This document shows, piece after piece, positions 37,075-48,434 of a stretch of DNA of 64,000 nucleotides. Source of the DNA: Cucumis sativus (Eukaryota; Streptophyta; Magnoliopsida; Cucurbitales; Cucurbitaceae). The number at the start of each line of letters is the position of its first letter. Position 1 is the first letter of the stretch. Under the pieces are notes generated by a model. That model worked only from the letters and a program-made list of their open reading frames with translations. It had not been told where the DNA came from and did not search any database. A program made the translations under genes and the position numbers. The DNA lies in NCBI RefSeq assembly GCF_000004075.3, contig NC_026655.2:992001-1056000 (forward strand), read 5' to 3'.

Positions 37075-37762
37075 ATATGTTTTATTTACAATATTTTTAA
37101 AGTTTTTTTTTTGACGAAACATTCATTATTTATGCAAATAACTTGGGAGATCACAAAAATATCAAAAAAATTATGATAAAATTACGTATTTTAAATTACA
37201 AAAGTAGCAAATTTAAAAACGGATAACTCTCATATATCTTTATGATATAATTAATTATTTGTCATATTTGCCGTACACGGAACATGTCAAAAAGAGGAGC
37301 TATGAACAACTTTTTTTAAAAAATTATTTTGTCATATAATCTAATCTTCCTACAAAAAAATCATATATGGCCTAATAAATTATAGCTTATTTTTCTATTA
37401 ATAACACTAAAAACTAAATTTAACATTTTTTTTAAAGAAGAGGAAAAAATTGATAACAATTTATAGATTGGATACAAAAAGGTGACTAAATGGCATTATT
37501 AGACTAACTTTTAAAGTGTAATTAAAAGCAGAGAGAGAGAGAGACAGTCTTTCAAACTAAAGTTAATTTGTTAATTAAGAATTTTTTAGAACTCTAACCT
37601 TTTTGTTTAATAATAATTGGACTTCATTAACGTAAGTGTTAAACCAAATTATTTAATATTCTTTTGATTTCTTAATAATTAAATTTGACATCACTTTCAA
37701 TTCCCAAATAATTTCATCTTTCCATGCGCATGAAATATTTCTTTATGTGATTTTGAAAGACT

Positions 37763-37789
<27 letters not shown>
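37763..37789. repeat. (TA)n microsatellite
   Basis: About thirteen TA dinucleotides in intergenic DNA. Confidence 0.95.
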
Positions 37790-37793
<4 letters not shown>

Positions 37794-38479
37794 CTCTTTT
37801 ATCTATTAATTTCAACCAATGTCATGATGCAATCTTTTAAAATTTTAAGTGACGACTAACATCAACCTATTTCAACAAATTAAAAAAAATTATTTGACTG
37901 TTCGCGAGTCTAATCTCTCCCAACGTGTGTCGAATTAGCATAATCTTTTAACAATAATACCAAGATGGTTGATATTTGTTTATAGACATAATGCATTTAG
38001 AAAACAATACAAAAAGACCAATCTTTTAACAAATTGCCACGCGACAAACTTTGATCGAAAGAGGTTTGAGGTATAACCTAACTTAGATATCACCTATTTT
38101 ACTTGTCTTTCATCTAAATTTAAAATTATAAACTTGTGCATAATAATTATAGTTTGTATTTATTTAATAACTTAAGCATATAACTTAATTATTGTTTTAG
38201 CACATGCTTTTGATTAAATTGTAATGGATTAAAATCTTTCTATATTAAGCTACTACATATGCTCCATAATTTGACTTATAATATCAAAACCTTTACCCCT
38301 ACTTATGAAAAGAAAAGAATTATCAATAGTCTTCATATGATCTCAACTCATTTAATGATATGTTCTCCACTTTGGGAAATGTCAATATTGAATACTGGTT
38401 AATTAGATCTTTAAATCAAGAAAAGCAATTATTTAAAACACCCAACAAACACAAACAATTATATTTCACCTTTGAAATG

Positions 38480-38665
38480 TTGTAATAATTGGTATTTTGT
38501 TTCTGGGTGTGACTTTGTATCGAGGTTTGGTTTAGGCATGCACCTTGTGCATATTGTCGTGTTCATCCAATCACCCCATGCGTTCGTTTGTCATTGTCTA
38601 CTCAGCTTCACCTGCGGCACGTCCCATACTCACCACGTGCATGTGCCATGCACCTTCCATCCTTT
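38480..38665. other. GC-richer island of unknown origin
   Basis: About 185 bp of visibly higher G+C than its flanks, with several CATGCACC/CACGTGCATG-type words (for example ATGCACCTTGTGCAT and CCACGTGCATGTGCCATGCA). It could encode a 68-codon frame, but that lacks any recognised domain. It may be a fragment of foreign or organelle DNA or a transposon remnant. Confidence 0.35.
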
Positions 38666-39889
38666 AATACGTGAATAAGTAAAAGAGTTGCAACGAAAAT
38701 CGAAAGATAACAATAAAACTAGAAAACACTGAACTTGAAGAAAAAGTGTGACCATCGAATAGAAACCCATTAAGTGAATAATTGCTAAATCACACTAGAT
38801 TATTATTTTATTATTTTATTCTCGATCGTAATTACAATAATATTCTCTCAATGATTTTATATTACTCGCACACTTCGGTCTCGCTTTCAAACTAGATAAT
38901 ATAGAAGAGCATTTGACTATAGTTTAGCACACCAAAACTTAGATACTTATAACTGGGACGATATGAAACCAAAGACATCGACTCATTTTATAGTATCTGG
39001 AACCTATTCTCATCATTTCGCCCAGACTCAATACTACACCTCTACGAGCGCTAATTAAATTAATCTTCATTTAACTTTTAGTCATTATTTTAAAATCAGT
39101 CCCCTCCTCCTTTTGTTTTTGCTTCAAGAATGTCATAAATTTTCAAAATTTACACCTTCGGTCTTTAACTTTTGAGTTCTATTTCAACTTAGTCATTACG
39201 ATTAAAAAATATTACAATTTTACTCTCCAAGCTTGTTCTAATTCGATTCCCAAGTTTCAACAATTAACGCTTTTTACCTTATTTTTTTAAAAAAATAAAA
39301 ATACCCAATTTTATTATTTAAGTTAATACCTATAAACTAATTAAAAAACAATCAACTAAGTTTCACCGTATTTTCATCACTATTAAAACTAGTCGAAACA
39401 TTTTGACAACCCACATGATTGAAATTCGTCAAATAATTTTGAGACGACCATATCTCCCTTTTACTACTAGATCAACCCGTGATGTTAAACCCCTTGTTTT
39501 CTTTAGTTCAAGAACATTTGCTATCTATATTGTAAACTCAAGAACCGAACACACACGTAGTTTATAAGAAAGTTTAATAAATTAAATTAAAATAATTAAA
39601 GGATTAAGAAACCCAATAATGTGACAAAGCTAAGTTATCATCTCACGTAAACAATCTTTATATATATATGTATATATATTATAAGGTCTGATCTGTTAAT
39701 TGGATGGGAACTGAAGAAAAAGAAAAAGAAAAAATAAAAAAAGAAAGAAAAGAAGAAAAAAGAAAGGAAAAAAGAAAGAAATAATAAATAGAGAAGGAGA
39801 CCGAAGTGGGTCAGAAGCACACGTTATGAGCAGGCAAATTCATGTGGCCACATGGATGATTGGAGAAGCCATTGCAGATTTTGTGGAAA

Positions 39890-39955
39890 CGAAGAAGAAG
39901 AAGAAGAACAACAACAACGACTACAACAAAGAAACAACAACAACAATCACCAATT
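39890..39955 (+). repeat. GAA/CAA trinucleotide tract in the kinase 5' leader
   Basis: Imperfect (GAA)n followed by (CAA)n, about 130-180 bp upstream of the Raf-like kinase start codon. CAA-rich leaders are common in plant 5' UTRs; this tract is likely transcribed. Confidence 0.8.
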
Positions 39956-40075
39956 CCCAATTTTCTCTTATTTTCTGATTTGATTTGAAATTTCCATCCC
40001 AATTTCTTCCCTCCATTCCAACCCACAATTTCTCGTTTTCCCCCCTTTTGATTTCTGTTGCTAAATCGGTAAAAA

Positions 40076-43000
40076 ATGAAAGAGAACAATGATGGGTTTG
40101 TTCGTGCGGATCAGATTGATCTCAAGAGCTTAGATGAACAGCTTGAGAGGCATCTTAGTAGAGCTTTGACTATGGAGAAGAACAAGAAGAAAGATGAAGA
40201 TACCGGCAATAGCTTTCTCACTTCTGCTCCTATCGCTCGTAGTAGGTCTACTAAAGTCGCTGCTAAGGACCGGCAAGAGTGGGAGATCGATCCCTCTAAA
40301 TTGATTATCAAGAGCGTCATTGCTCGTGGTACTTTTGGCACTGTCCACCGCGGCGTTTATGACGGACTAGATGTTGCCGGTTAGTCTCCGATTTCTACTT
40401 TTTACCCTATTTTTAGTTTAATTACTCTCTGACCTGATCTTTTAGAATGGTTACACGATCATACACTACAGTTTATGTCTTGGTTTTGTTTTATTTTGTG
40501 AATTTCCTTTAGCTTGTTTTGAAGTTTTGTTGTTTTAATCGTCTTAATTAAATGTTCATCATTATCATTTTTTTTAATCTTTACTGCTGAATTTTGTTTG
40601 TTTACTTATGGGTAGTTCCTTGAAATCTCATAATTTAGGAACCTTCTTATTGGATCCCGGTAAGTAATTGTTTAGACTTGTTTGAGTTTAGGCTGACGTT
40701 TTATTTTGAAGACATTTTGCCACTACCATGAAGTGGTGATTGGCCATTTGAACTCTCTTTTAGATGATCCGTGATGCATACACGAGATTGAGTTGAATTT
40801 GTTTATGACAACGATGTCCTGAATGACTTTGTTGTAAATAAAAGTTTTGAACTTTCATGTGATTCCAGCTGTTGGATAAAATTTGACTTAGGAAAGCTAT
40901 TATAATGAAATTGGCCATTTCTGCTAACTTCTACTGATTTGTATTAATTTCTGTCTTTATCATCATTATCGTTTGCTTTTTTTAATGGGATCATTATCAT
41001 TCAATTATTTTAAGATCTATTCACTCCCTCATTCAATCACTCACTTGCTCATATATTATTTTTTAAAAATATTATCTTAGTTTGTAGTTTGTAAAGGTTA
41101 CTGGGTTTCAGTTGGTTGTTACCATCCACTGAAGTTTTCTTTTGACTTTTTTAATGCATTAGTCAAGTTGCTGGATTGGGGAGAAGAAGGTCACAGGACA
41201 GAAGCTGAAATTGCTTCACTGAGGGCGGCTTTTAAACAAGAAGTTGCTGTTTGGCATAAACTAGAGCATCCAAATGTTACGAAGGTCACTACAACTTCAT
41301 TGTGTATTTGCCTACTTGCTGTGATTCTGAAACATGAAATGGATGTCTTGTTAGACGCTCGTTCCAACCCTCAACTCTATTTTCTGGACTTGTTCACATT
41401 GTCTCAATTGAATGCAATTCTAATAGTTGTTAGTCTTTTAGAAGATGCTGACATTATAGACAGTAGAGGATCAATAAGACCCAGAATGATTAATGATCCG
41501 ATTACGAGAAACTGTTCTTTTTTCCTCCTCATGTTTCCTTATTTTTATTTCTTTTTGTCATAATTAATTTTATGACAAAAAGGTTTGCTTTTTACTCCCT
41601 CGAGTCTTCTGTACAGGCCATTGAAAGCTCTTTTTGCATGAACTTCAGAATTCAATTAAATCTCTTCTACTGGTAGCTCACCCAATAAACTTCAATCATG
41701 TTGCAGGATTCCATCTCGAGTCTAAATCTCTCTCCACCATTGTACTTTGGTAGATAGGGAAAATAAGTCAACTAAATTAAATCTTATCCTTGCTAGAATA
41801 GAGATAGGGCCAAAAAGCATGTTGCTCACTTGGAGGGCTTCAATCAGATCAAAGAAGTGTTGACATCTTTGATAGTGGAAAAACTAGCGTCTTTATCCTG
41901 ACTCCTAACTTATCATCTTTCCTTCTTTTTCCCTTCCCCTTCTTACCTATCCGCGTGGGAGGGGAATTATATTTTATCATTCAGATAACGATATATCTTG
42001 ATGTGCTTATTCAATAATTAATGGGCCACGTTGTCATTTTTTTCTTTTGTTTGTAACTTTGGTTTCTAGTTTTTGATTTTTCACGGTTTTCCTGATTTTC
42101 AGTTTATAGGGGCAACAATGGGCTCAGCAGAGTTACAGATTCAAACTGAAAATGGTCTAATAGGCATGCCAAGCAACATATGTTGTGTTGTGGTGGAATA
42201 TCTTGCCGGGGGTGCTCTTAAATCTTATCTCATAAAAAACAGGAGAAGAAAGCTAGCTTTCAAGGTGGTTGTCCAGCTGGCCCTTGATCTTGCTAGAGGG
42301 TACCGTGCTCACACGATTTCTTCTGTTCACTAGTTCTTTGTGCTTGAGAATAGTATGTAGTGTACTTGACGTATTTGGCTCTTAGAAATTGTTCCATTTA
42401 TTTTGCAGGTTGAGTTACCTTCATTCGCAGAAAATCGTTCACAGAGATGTAAAGACCGAAAACATGCTATTGGACAAAACACGTACAGTCAAAATTGCTG
42501 ATTTTGGTGTTGCTAGAGTTGAGGCCTCAAATCCCAATGACATGACTGGGGAGACCGGGACACTTGGTTACATGGCTCCAGAGGTATGCAGTTCTTTTCT
42601 TGTAGCCAACTCACACGACAATTAGGAGAGGGGCATCGTCCATAAAATGTTTCACTTTGATTCCATAGTTGTGTTCCTCATTCATTACATGGAAACTGGA
42701 ATTGGAAACCCTTTGTGGCAGAATATAGCTATCAAAAACATCCCAATGATGGTTTTGCTAAATTTATATCCGTCTATCTGGTTTTACAGGTTCTCAATGG
42801 CAACCCATATAACAGGAAATGTGATGTGTACAGCTTCGGTATCTGCCTGTGGGAAATTTATTGCTGTGACATGCCATATCCCGACCTTAGTTTCTCTGAA
42901 GTAACCTCTGCCGTGGTTCGTCAGGTAAACTTCCAATTCTTTCACCCTTTCATCTTCATATCTGCAGACTGCAGGACGATGTGCATTTGAGAAGAAACCA

Positions 43001-43267
43001 CTTCATTGTTTTCAACTTATCACTAACTCAACTGACAACATTAATCTCAAAACACTACAGAATCTGAGGCCAGAGATACCGAGATGTTGCCCAAGCTCTC
43101 TAGCAAATGTAATGAAGCGTTGCTGGGATGCAACCCCAGACAAGCGACCCGAGATGGATGAAGTAGTTTCCATGTTGGAGGCCATTGACACTTCCAAGGG
43201 TGGAGGTATGATTCCTGTTGATCAAGCTCAGGGTTGTCTATGCTTTCGAAAATATAGAGGGCCCTAA
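40076..43267 (+). CDS. Raf-like MAPKKK-type Ser/Thr kinase (group C, Raf39/STY-like)
   Basis: Six exons (40076-40379, 41163-41284, 42103-42299, 42409-42583, 42790-42924, 43061-43267), all GT-AG, encode 379 aa. The N-terminal ~75 residues (VRADQIDLKSLDEQLERHLS) and the C-terminal GGGMIPVDQ...CLCFRKYRGP are signatures of the short plant Raf-like group related to Arabidopsis AT3G22750. The kinase domain has the glycine loop RGTFGTV, Lys103, HRD at 219-221, DFG at 239-241 and APE at 264-266, so it should be active. There is no ACT, PAS or ankyrin domain. Members are soluble kinases; related ones act in guard-cell blue-light and CO2 signalling, but the role of this protein cannot be read from sequence. 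Confidence 0.95.
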
Positions 43268-45420
43268 AGATTTGTTTGTATGTTTGAATTGGATACGAAA
43301 ATCTGATAAAAATTATTTTGAAGATGAAAGGGAAAAAACCATAATGTGATTGTGGTAATGACAAATAGAAGAAGTAGGAAAAGAAAAATATCTATATATT
43401 TATATATATTGAGGGTGAGGCTAGTAGTAAAATAGATGATGGTGGTGGGTACATAAACCAGGGACTTTGCTGCCTTTCACTTTGCCATTGGATGTAAGCC
43501 TTTTGTAATGACATTAAATTGAATGAATTGTAAGATTGAAATGGTATCTTCTTCCTCTTTGGCTTCTACTTCATGAATGGTTTCCCAACTCGAAAAAACC
43601 TAAAGCCTCGAAGGATCGTCGTTAGGTTACTGTCTTCATCGTATTCATTATCTTCTTCGGGTTATTGAAAAAAATTACAAATTTCTAATTATTCTTTCGA
43701 AAAATGAAACAGCTTCTTCTTTAGAAAATTTGGTATGAAGATCCAAATATCAACTTATGAGTGAGAGAGATAGCAAACACAGATTACTTTTCAGTAGTTT
43801 ATTTCTCAATATTTGGTTTGTTTACATTTTTTTTAATGATTTTCAAGCAAATTTGATAAGAAATTATTTCTCCAGAGACTGTTTCTTTCGTTCTTAAAAT
43901 TTTCTTATTATTTTAAAATACTACCGAGAAGAATATATGGAAAAAAAAGAGAGGAGGAAATTATTTTTTCTATAAAAAATTGAATCTCTAACTTCGAAGT
44001 CGGTACTAGAGAGACTTTTAGTTGAACTATATTCATTTTGTAACGTGCAAATAAGGTCATAACTGAAATCATTATAAACGAAAATTCGAAATAGACAATT
44101 TCTTTCTAATAAATAAAAACATACAAATTATAATTAAATAAATCCGTTTACACTTAAAGTTATACTCGATACAATGGAACCAAGGGGGAAATCACGTCAT
44201 TGACATAAGAATTTGCCTTCAGGTTTGGATGGAGGGATGTTCGTTACAAAGTGCTGACCCTTTAGAAGGTTTATACCAATCATAATTTTGACACTCGTTG
44301 GATCATTTTCTCGTTAGAGAGTTGTCTTTGATACTTTGTGGAGGACTAAGATTTCAAACAAAGTTAAGTTTCTTTTTGGACAAGTTTTACTTCGTTGAGT
44401 GGATACTTTGAATCATATATCGAGGAAGTTGCCTTATTCGATTCTTTATATTCCGACGCAAAAAAAATCTGAATAACTTCTCTGGTGGTGTGAGATTGTG
44501 AGTTTGTGGGGACAATGTAAGACCACTTCTTCTAGGAATTGATTTTTGCTGACTCATCGAATGGAACGTTGATAGTTTGAGTTTGATTGGAAAGCTCCTT
44601 CTCCATCCATCTTTTCAAGAGGGGTCGTCTCCTTTCTTGAGGCTAGCAATGGTGTGTACTTCGTTATGAATTTTGTGCAGAGAGAAACAATTAAGTTTTT
44701 AAAGGGGTTAAAGAGACCCTAAGGATGTTTGGACATCGCCACATCGATGAAATTTCAAGTTTCCGTTTGAGCTTCGATTTTAAATACTTCTTGTTGTAAT
44801 TACTCTTTAGATAACATTTTACTTTTTAGGTCCTCCTTCCATAGAAAAAAGTTGGCTTGTTTATTTGTTCGATATTGTATTTTTTTTTTTATCTTTTCGC
44901 AATAAAAGTTCGTTTTTTCAATATATATATAAAGATACAAAGTTTTCATTAGTTATTTAATTGGATAAAAAACTTAGTTCAAACATAATGTCCACAATAT
45001 ATTTCAAATGTTAGTGTCAAATTAGTAAAACATCACATCGTTTTGATAACAACAGAAAGTGATTCTGAATCTAATGCTTTGTATATTTCATCATTTGATC
45101 TAAAATATAATTCTCTGTTTTTCATTCTATCAGCAATCATTCATTATTCTACTCAATAAGATTTGATATTCATAAAATAGAAAACTCAATGATATCTTTT
45201 TTAATCATTAAGAAAAGTTGATGTTCAATCAAAATCATCCAAAAAGGGATAGCTCAGAATCACATATGAAGAGGTAGATATTATTATAAAAGTTTGAACT
45301 TTTCTACACCAACAGAACAGAAGCAAGGCCCTGCTTTATTCTTGAGAAAGAGAGAAGAAAAAGAAAAACTGATTTTGCAAAATTAAACATTTTTGTACTT
45401 CACCTGCATTGGTGAGATTC
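43268..45420. other. Intergenic region between convergent kinase and ALDH genes
   Basis: The kinase (+) and the aldehyde dehydrogenase (-) face each other, so this stretch holds both 3' UTRs at its edges. Its centre contains a decayed LINE 3' end at about 44270-44930. No intact gene recognised. Confidence 0.7.
44270..44930 (+). pseudogene. Decayed LINE (non-LTR retrotransposon) 3' end
   Basis: Conceptual translation across stops and frameshifts gives pieces resembling the zf-RVT C-terminal region of plant LINE ORF2: TKISNKVKFLFGQVLLR, VDTLNHISRKLPYSIL, a degenerate Cys/His section, then ASILNTSCCNYSLDNILLF, which fits the usual ending of such proteins. At least six in-frame stops are present. 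The reverse transcriptase and endonuclease parts are missing, as expected for a 5'-truncated insertion. The identification is by remembered family pattern. Confidence 0.6.
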
Positions 45421-48400
45421 TCACAACCATGCTGGATTCTTGAGAGGTGTAACAACAGCCTTTACTTGTAAGTAGTTTTGGAGGCTGTAAATTCCCTTCT
45501 CCCTTCCTATTCCACTCATCTTATACCCGCCGAATGGTATTGCGGCGTCGAAGATGTCGAAGCAATTCACCCACACGGTCCCCGTTCTCAATCCTCGTAT
45601 TAATGTGTTGGCTGTGTCGATGTTCGATGTGAAAATTCCTGATGCTAGACCGTAACGAGTTGAGTTTGCTCTATGAATTACTTCATCAATGTCCCTGATG
45701 TTGACAAAATTCAAATAGAACATGTTAGATAGTGTGCGATCAAAGAGTGATATGATAAGTTTGAGATGTAAATAACTTGCTTGAATTTCAGGATGGATTG
45801 TACTGGACCAAAGATTTCATCCTTTGCTATCAACATATCGTCCTGATCAAATTGATGAGAGAAGTGAATCGAGATGTTAATTTACGTTCTTTAGAGTGTA
45901 TAAGGAAGCTAGATAATACGATAGAGAATGCACCTTAACATTTGAGAAAACTGTTGGCTCGATGAAGTACCCCTTGGACCCAAGTCTACCACCTCCACAT
46001 TCCAAAGTAGCATTGCTTTCAATGCCAGATTTGATATATCTTAGGACTTTTTCAAATTGATCCGAGTCAATCTAAAAAGAAACGTAACGTTGTATGGTAT
46101 GTCGATTATTCTTCGCATGGATTAGATGGGGAAAGCAAATGCTTCAATAGGGGGAGTGTTACCTGAGGACCCTGTTCAACACCCTTCTTGAAAGGGTCAC
46201 CAACAACACGTCTTTGGGCACGTGCCTTCGACTTTTCGACAAATTCCTCGTGTACACGCTCGTGCACAAAAGTACGAGACCCGGCACAACAACATTGCCC
46301 CTGAAAACGAACAAGATTTGACAAACAAATGAGTTTAAGTGCTACAAATCCATGACAAAAGTGAGAGTGTAGAGACAAACCTGATTGAAAAAAAGAGCAA
46401 AATGAGCAAGCTCCACAGCCTTATCAACATCTGCATCCTCACAAACAATGAAAGGTGATTTCCCTCCAAGCTCTAGTGTCACTGGCTTCAAATTGCTCTT
46501 TGCTGCCAATTCGAGTACAACTTTTCCCGTGCTTGTTGATCCGGTGAAAGCTAGCTGCAAACAGATTATTGTGCCACGAAGTTTGTAGTTTAGTTCGTGA
46601 TAATATGCTAATTATGGAAACAAAGCTGTAAACATGACTGCATTCACACCTAATTAAATATGAACCGAATGATAGAACATGATAGATTTGAGTTTCAAAC
46701 AATAGCAAGATGAATTCAAGATTGATCACCTTGTCCACATCCATATGGCTAGCAAGGGCAGCACCTGCGGTTGGACCATAGCCTGAAACGATATTTAGAA
46801 CCCCTGGAGGAAGACCTGCCTGTTCGATTGATAAGAATGAAGATTAGTTGGATCATAGATAAAGAATATTCGAACATTATATCCATGCATCGATCAAAAG
46901 AGCGACTCGGGAACAAACATGACTTCGAAGACACTACCTCGTGTAATAACTTAGCCACATAAAGAGCAGTCAGAGGTGTTTGCTCTGCAGTTTTTAGGAC
47001 AACGGTGTTGCCACAAGCTAAAGCAGGACCAACTTTCCAAGCAAACATAATAAGAGGAAAGTTCCATGGAATTATTTGTCCTGCAACTCCAATTGGTTCA
47101 TGCAATACTTGAACATGATGATTTCCATCAGCTGGAACTGTTAATCCATGAATTTTGTCTGCCCAGCCTGGATAGTTTGTGAAGAAACCAACAGCAGTTA
47201 GAAATCTAAAAAAAACAGGAGGATAAAAGCTGATTGCTACAATGCCGTACCAAACTAACCTGCATAATAGTGAAACAAGCGCACGAGTAATGGTAATTCA
47301 GATTTAAGCGATTGTTCGTAAGGTTTCCCATTGTTCCATGTTTCCAATGCTGAAAGTTCAGGAGTATGTTTCTCAATCAAATCTGCAAACCGTAACAATA
47401 TCCTCGATCGTTCCTGAAAATCGACGCAAAATAAACAGTGGATATAGCAATTCAAATAAAGGAAAGAGGTGGAGGAAACAGTCAGAGTTGCAGCTTGTAG
47501 GAAAGTATTACATAAGCAGACATTCTCGGCCATGGCCCCTCGTCGAAAGCCTTTCGTGCAGCTGATACTGCACGGTTGACATCCTCAGCATCACCCTCGG
47601 CAACATGAGCAATCACTTCCCCAGTGCGAGGATCGTAAGTTGGAAACGTTTTTCCTATGATGAACAGATCATATCAAATTCAGCCTTTTATCTCTATCCA
47701 TCAGATGACTTTTGAAAGGTAAGATTATGACAAAAACAAAACAATTCCATAACGACATGCTTGGGAGTGATTCATTGAAAGTGATTTTCATATCTTCATT
47801 TAATATTCGGTTTCATACACTTTGAACACAATTTTCCAGACATCTAAGAAAGCTAAAACAGTAACAGCACAAACAATTCTGTTAGATGAAGAAAAAAAAT
47901 TCACCGGATGCAGAATCAACAAACTGGCCATTGATCAGATTTTGAGTGTAGTTTATCTGAACAGGAGGAGTGATAAGTTCCTCCTCTGCCAAAGCGGATG
48001 TGCTAAATCCATATCCTCTTCCAAGGAACCTTGAAACTCTTCCTGAAAAGCACACAATCACATATTTTCATTATTCAATACTTTCACCTTAAAAAATTAA
48101 GCTTATAAACACTGTTCAGTGTTCCCACCTAAACAACTTTTGAAAACAAGAACAAAAACAAAAGGTAATATTTAAAAAACGCGTTTTGACGGTTTTTGGA
48201 ATTTTGCAAAAAAAAAAAAAAAAAAACTCAGATGCTTTCTTGACTAAAAGGTAAGAAAACAACAAAACAATCAGTAAACATACACCCAAAGAAAAAGCAG
48301 AACACCACCATAGCAGGAAGAAACTCACCATGAGATTGAAGAAGAGAACCAAACCCATTAACAGTAGAAGAAGAAGAAGAAGCTAAGATAGAACGAGAGA

Positions 48401-48434
48401 GTAAAGAAGAGATTCCTCTACGAGCAGCAGCCAT
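45421..48434 (-). CDS. ALDH2B: Mitochondrial aldehyde dehydrogenase, ALDH2B family
   Basis: Eleven exons (48434-48329, 48042-47905, 47654-47512, 47413-47260, 47167-46938, 46819-46730, 46554-46381, 46300-46163, 46071-45934, 45842-45781, 45694-45421) encode 548 aa. The first ~35 residues are rich in Ala/Arg/Ser without acids, a mitochondrial presequence. The catalytic pair is Glu315 (LELGGKSP) and Cys349 (GQCCCAGSR), 34 residues apart as in human ALDH2. NAD-binding and substrate motifs IIPWNFPL and FTGSTSTGK are intact, and the end [17 protein letters not shown] is the plant ALDH2B signature. It oxidises acetaldehyde and other aldehydes with NAD+. The start at MAAARRG is preferred over an upstream in-frame Met because only it leaves a normal presequence. 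Intron 10 has a GC donor (CAA|GCAAGT at 45780-45779). Confidence 0.96.

Larger units (their letters stand above)
33741..40075. other. Intergenic region between BURP and Raf-like kinase genes
   Basis: Begins with the BURP 3' UTR (to about 34.0 kb), then the second copy of the duplicated segment (34250-35370), a site II palindrome at 36817-36834, a MITE-like element at 36.90-37.07 kb and a (TA)n at 37763-37789. A locally GC-richer stretch at about 38480-38665 is unexplained. The last ~200 bp is the purine-rich 5' leader of the kinase gene. No protein gene recognised. Confidence 0.65.
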
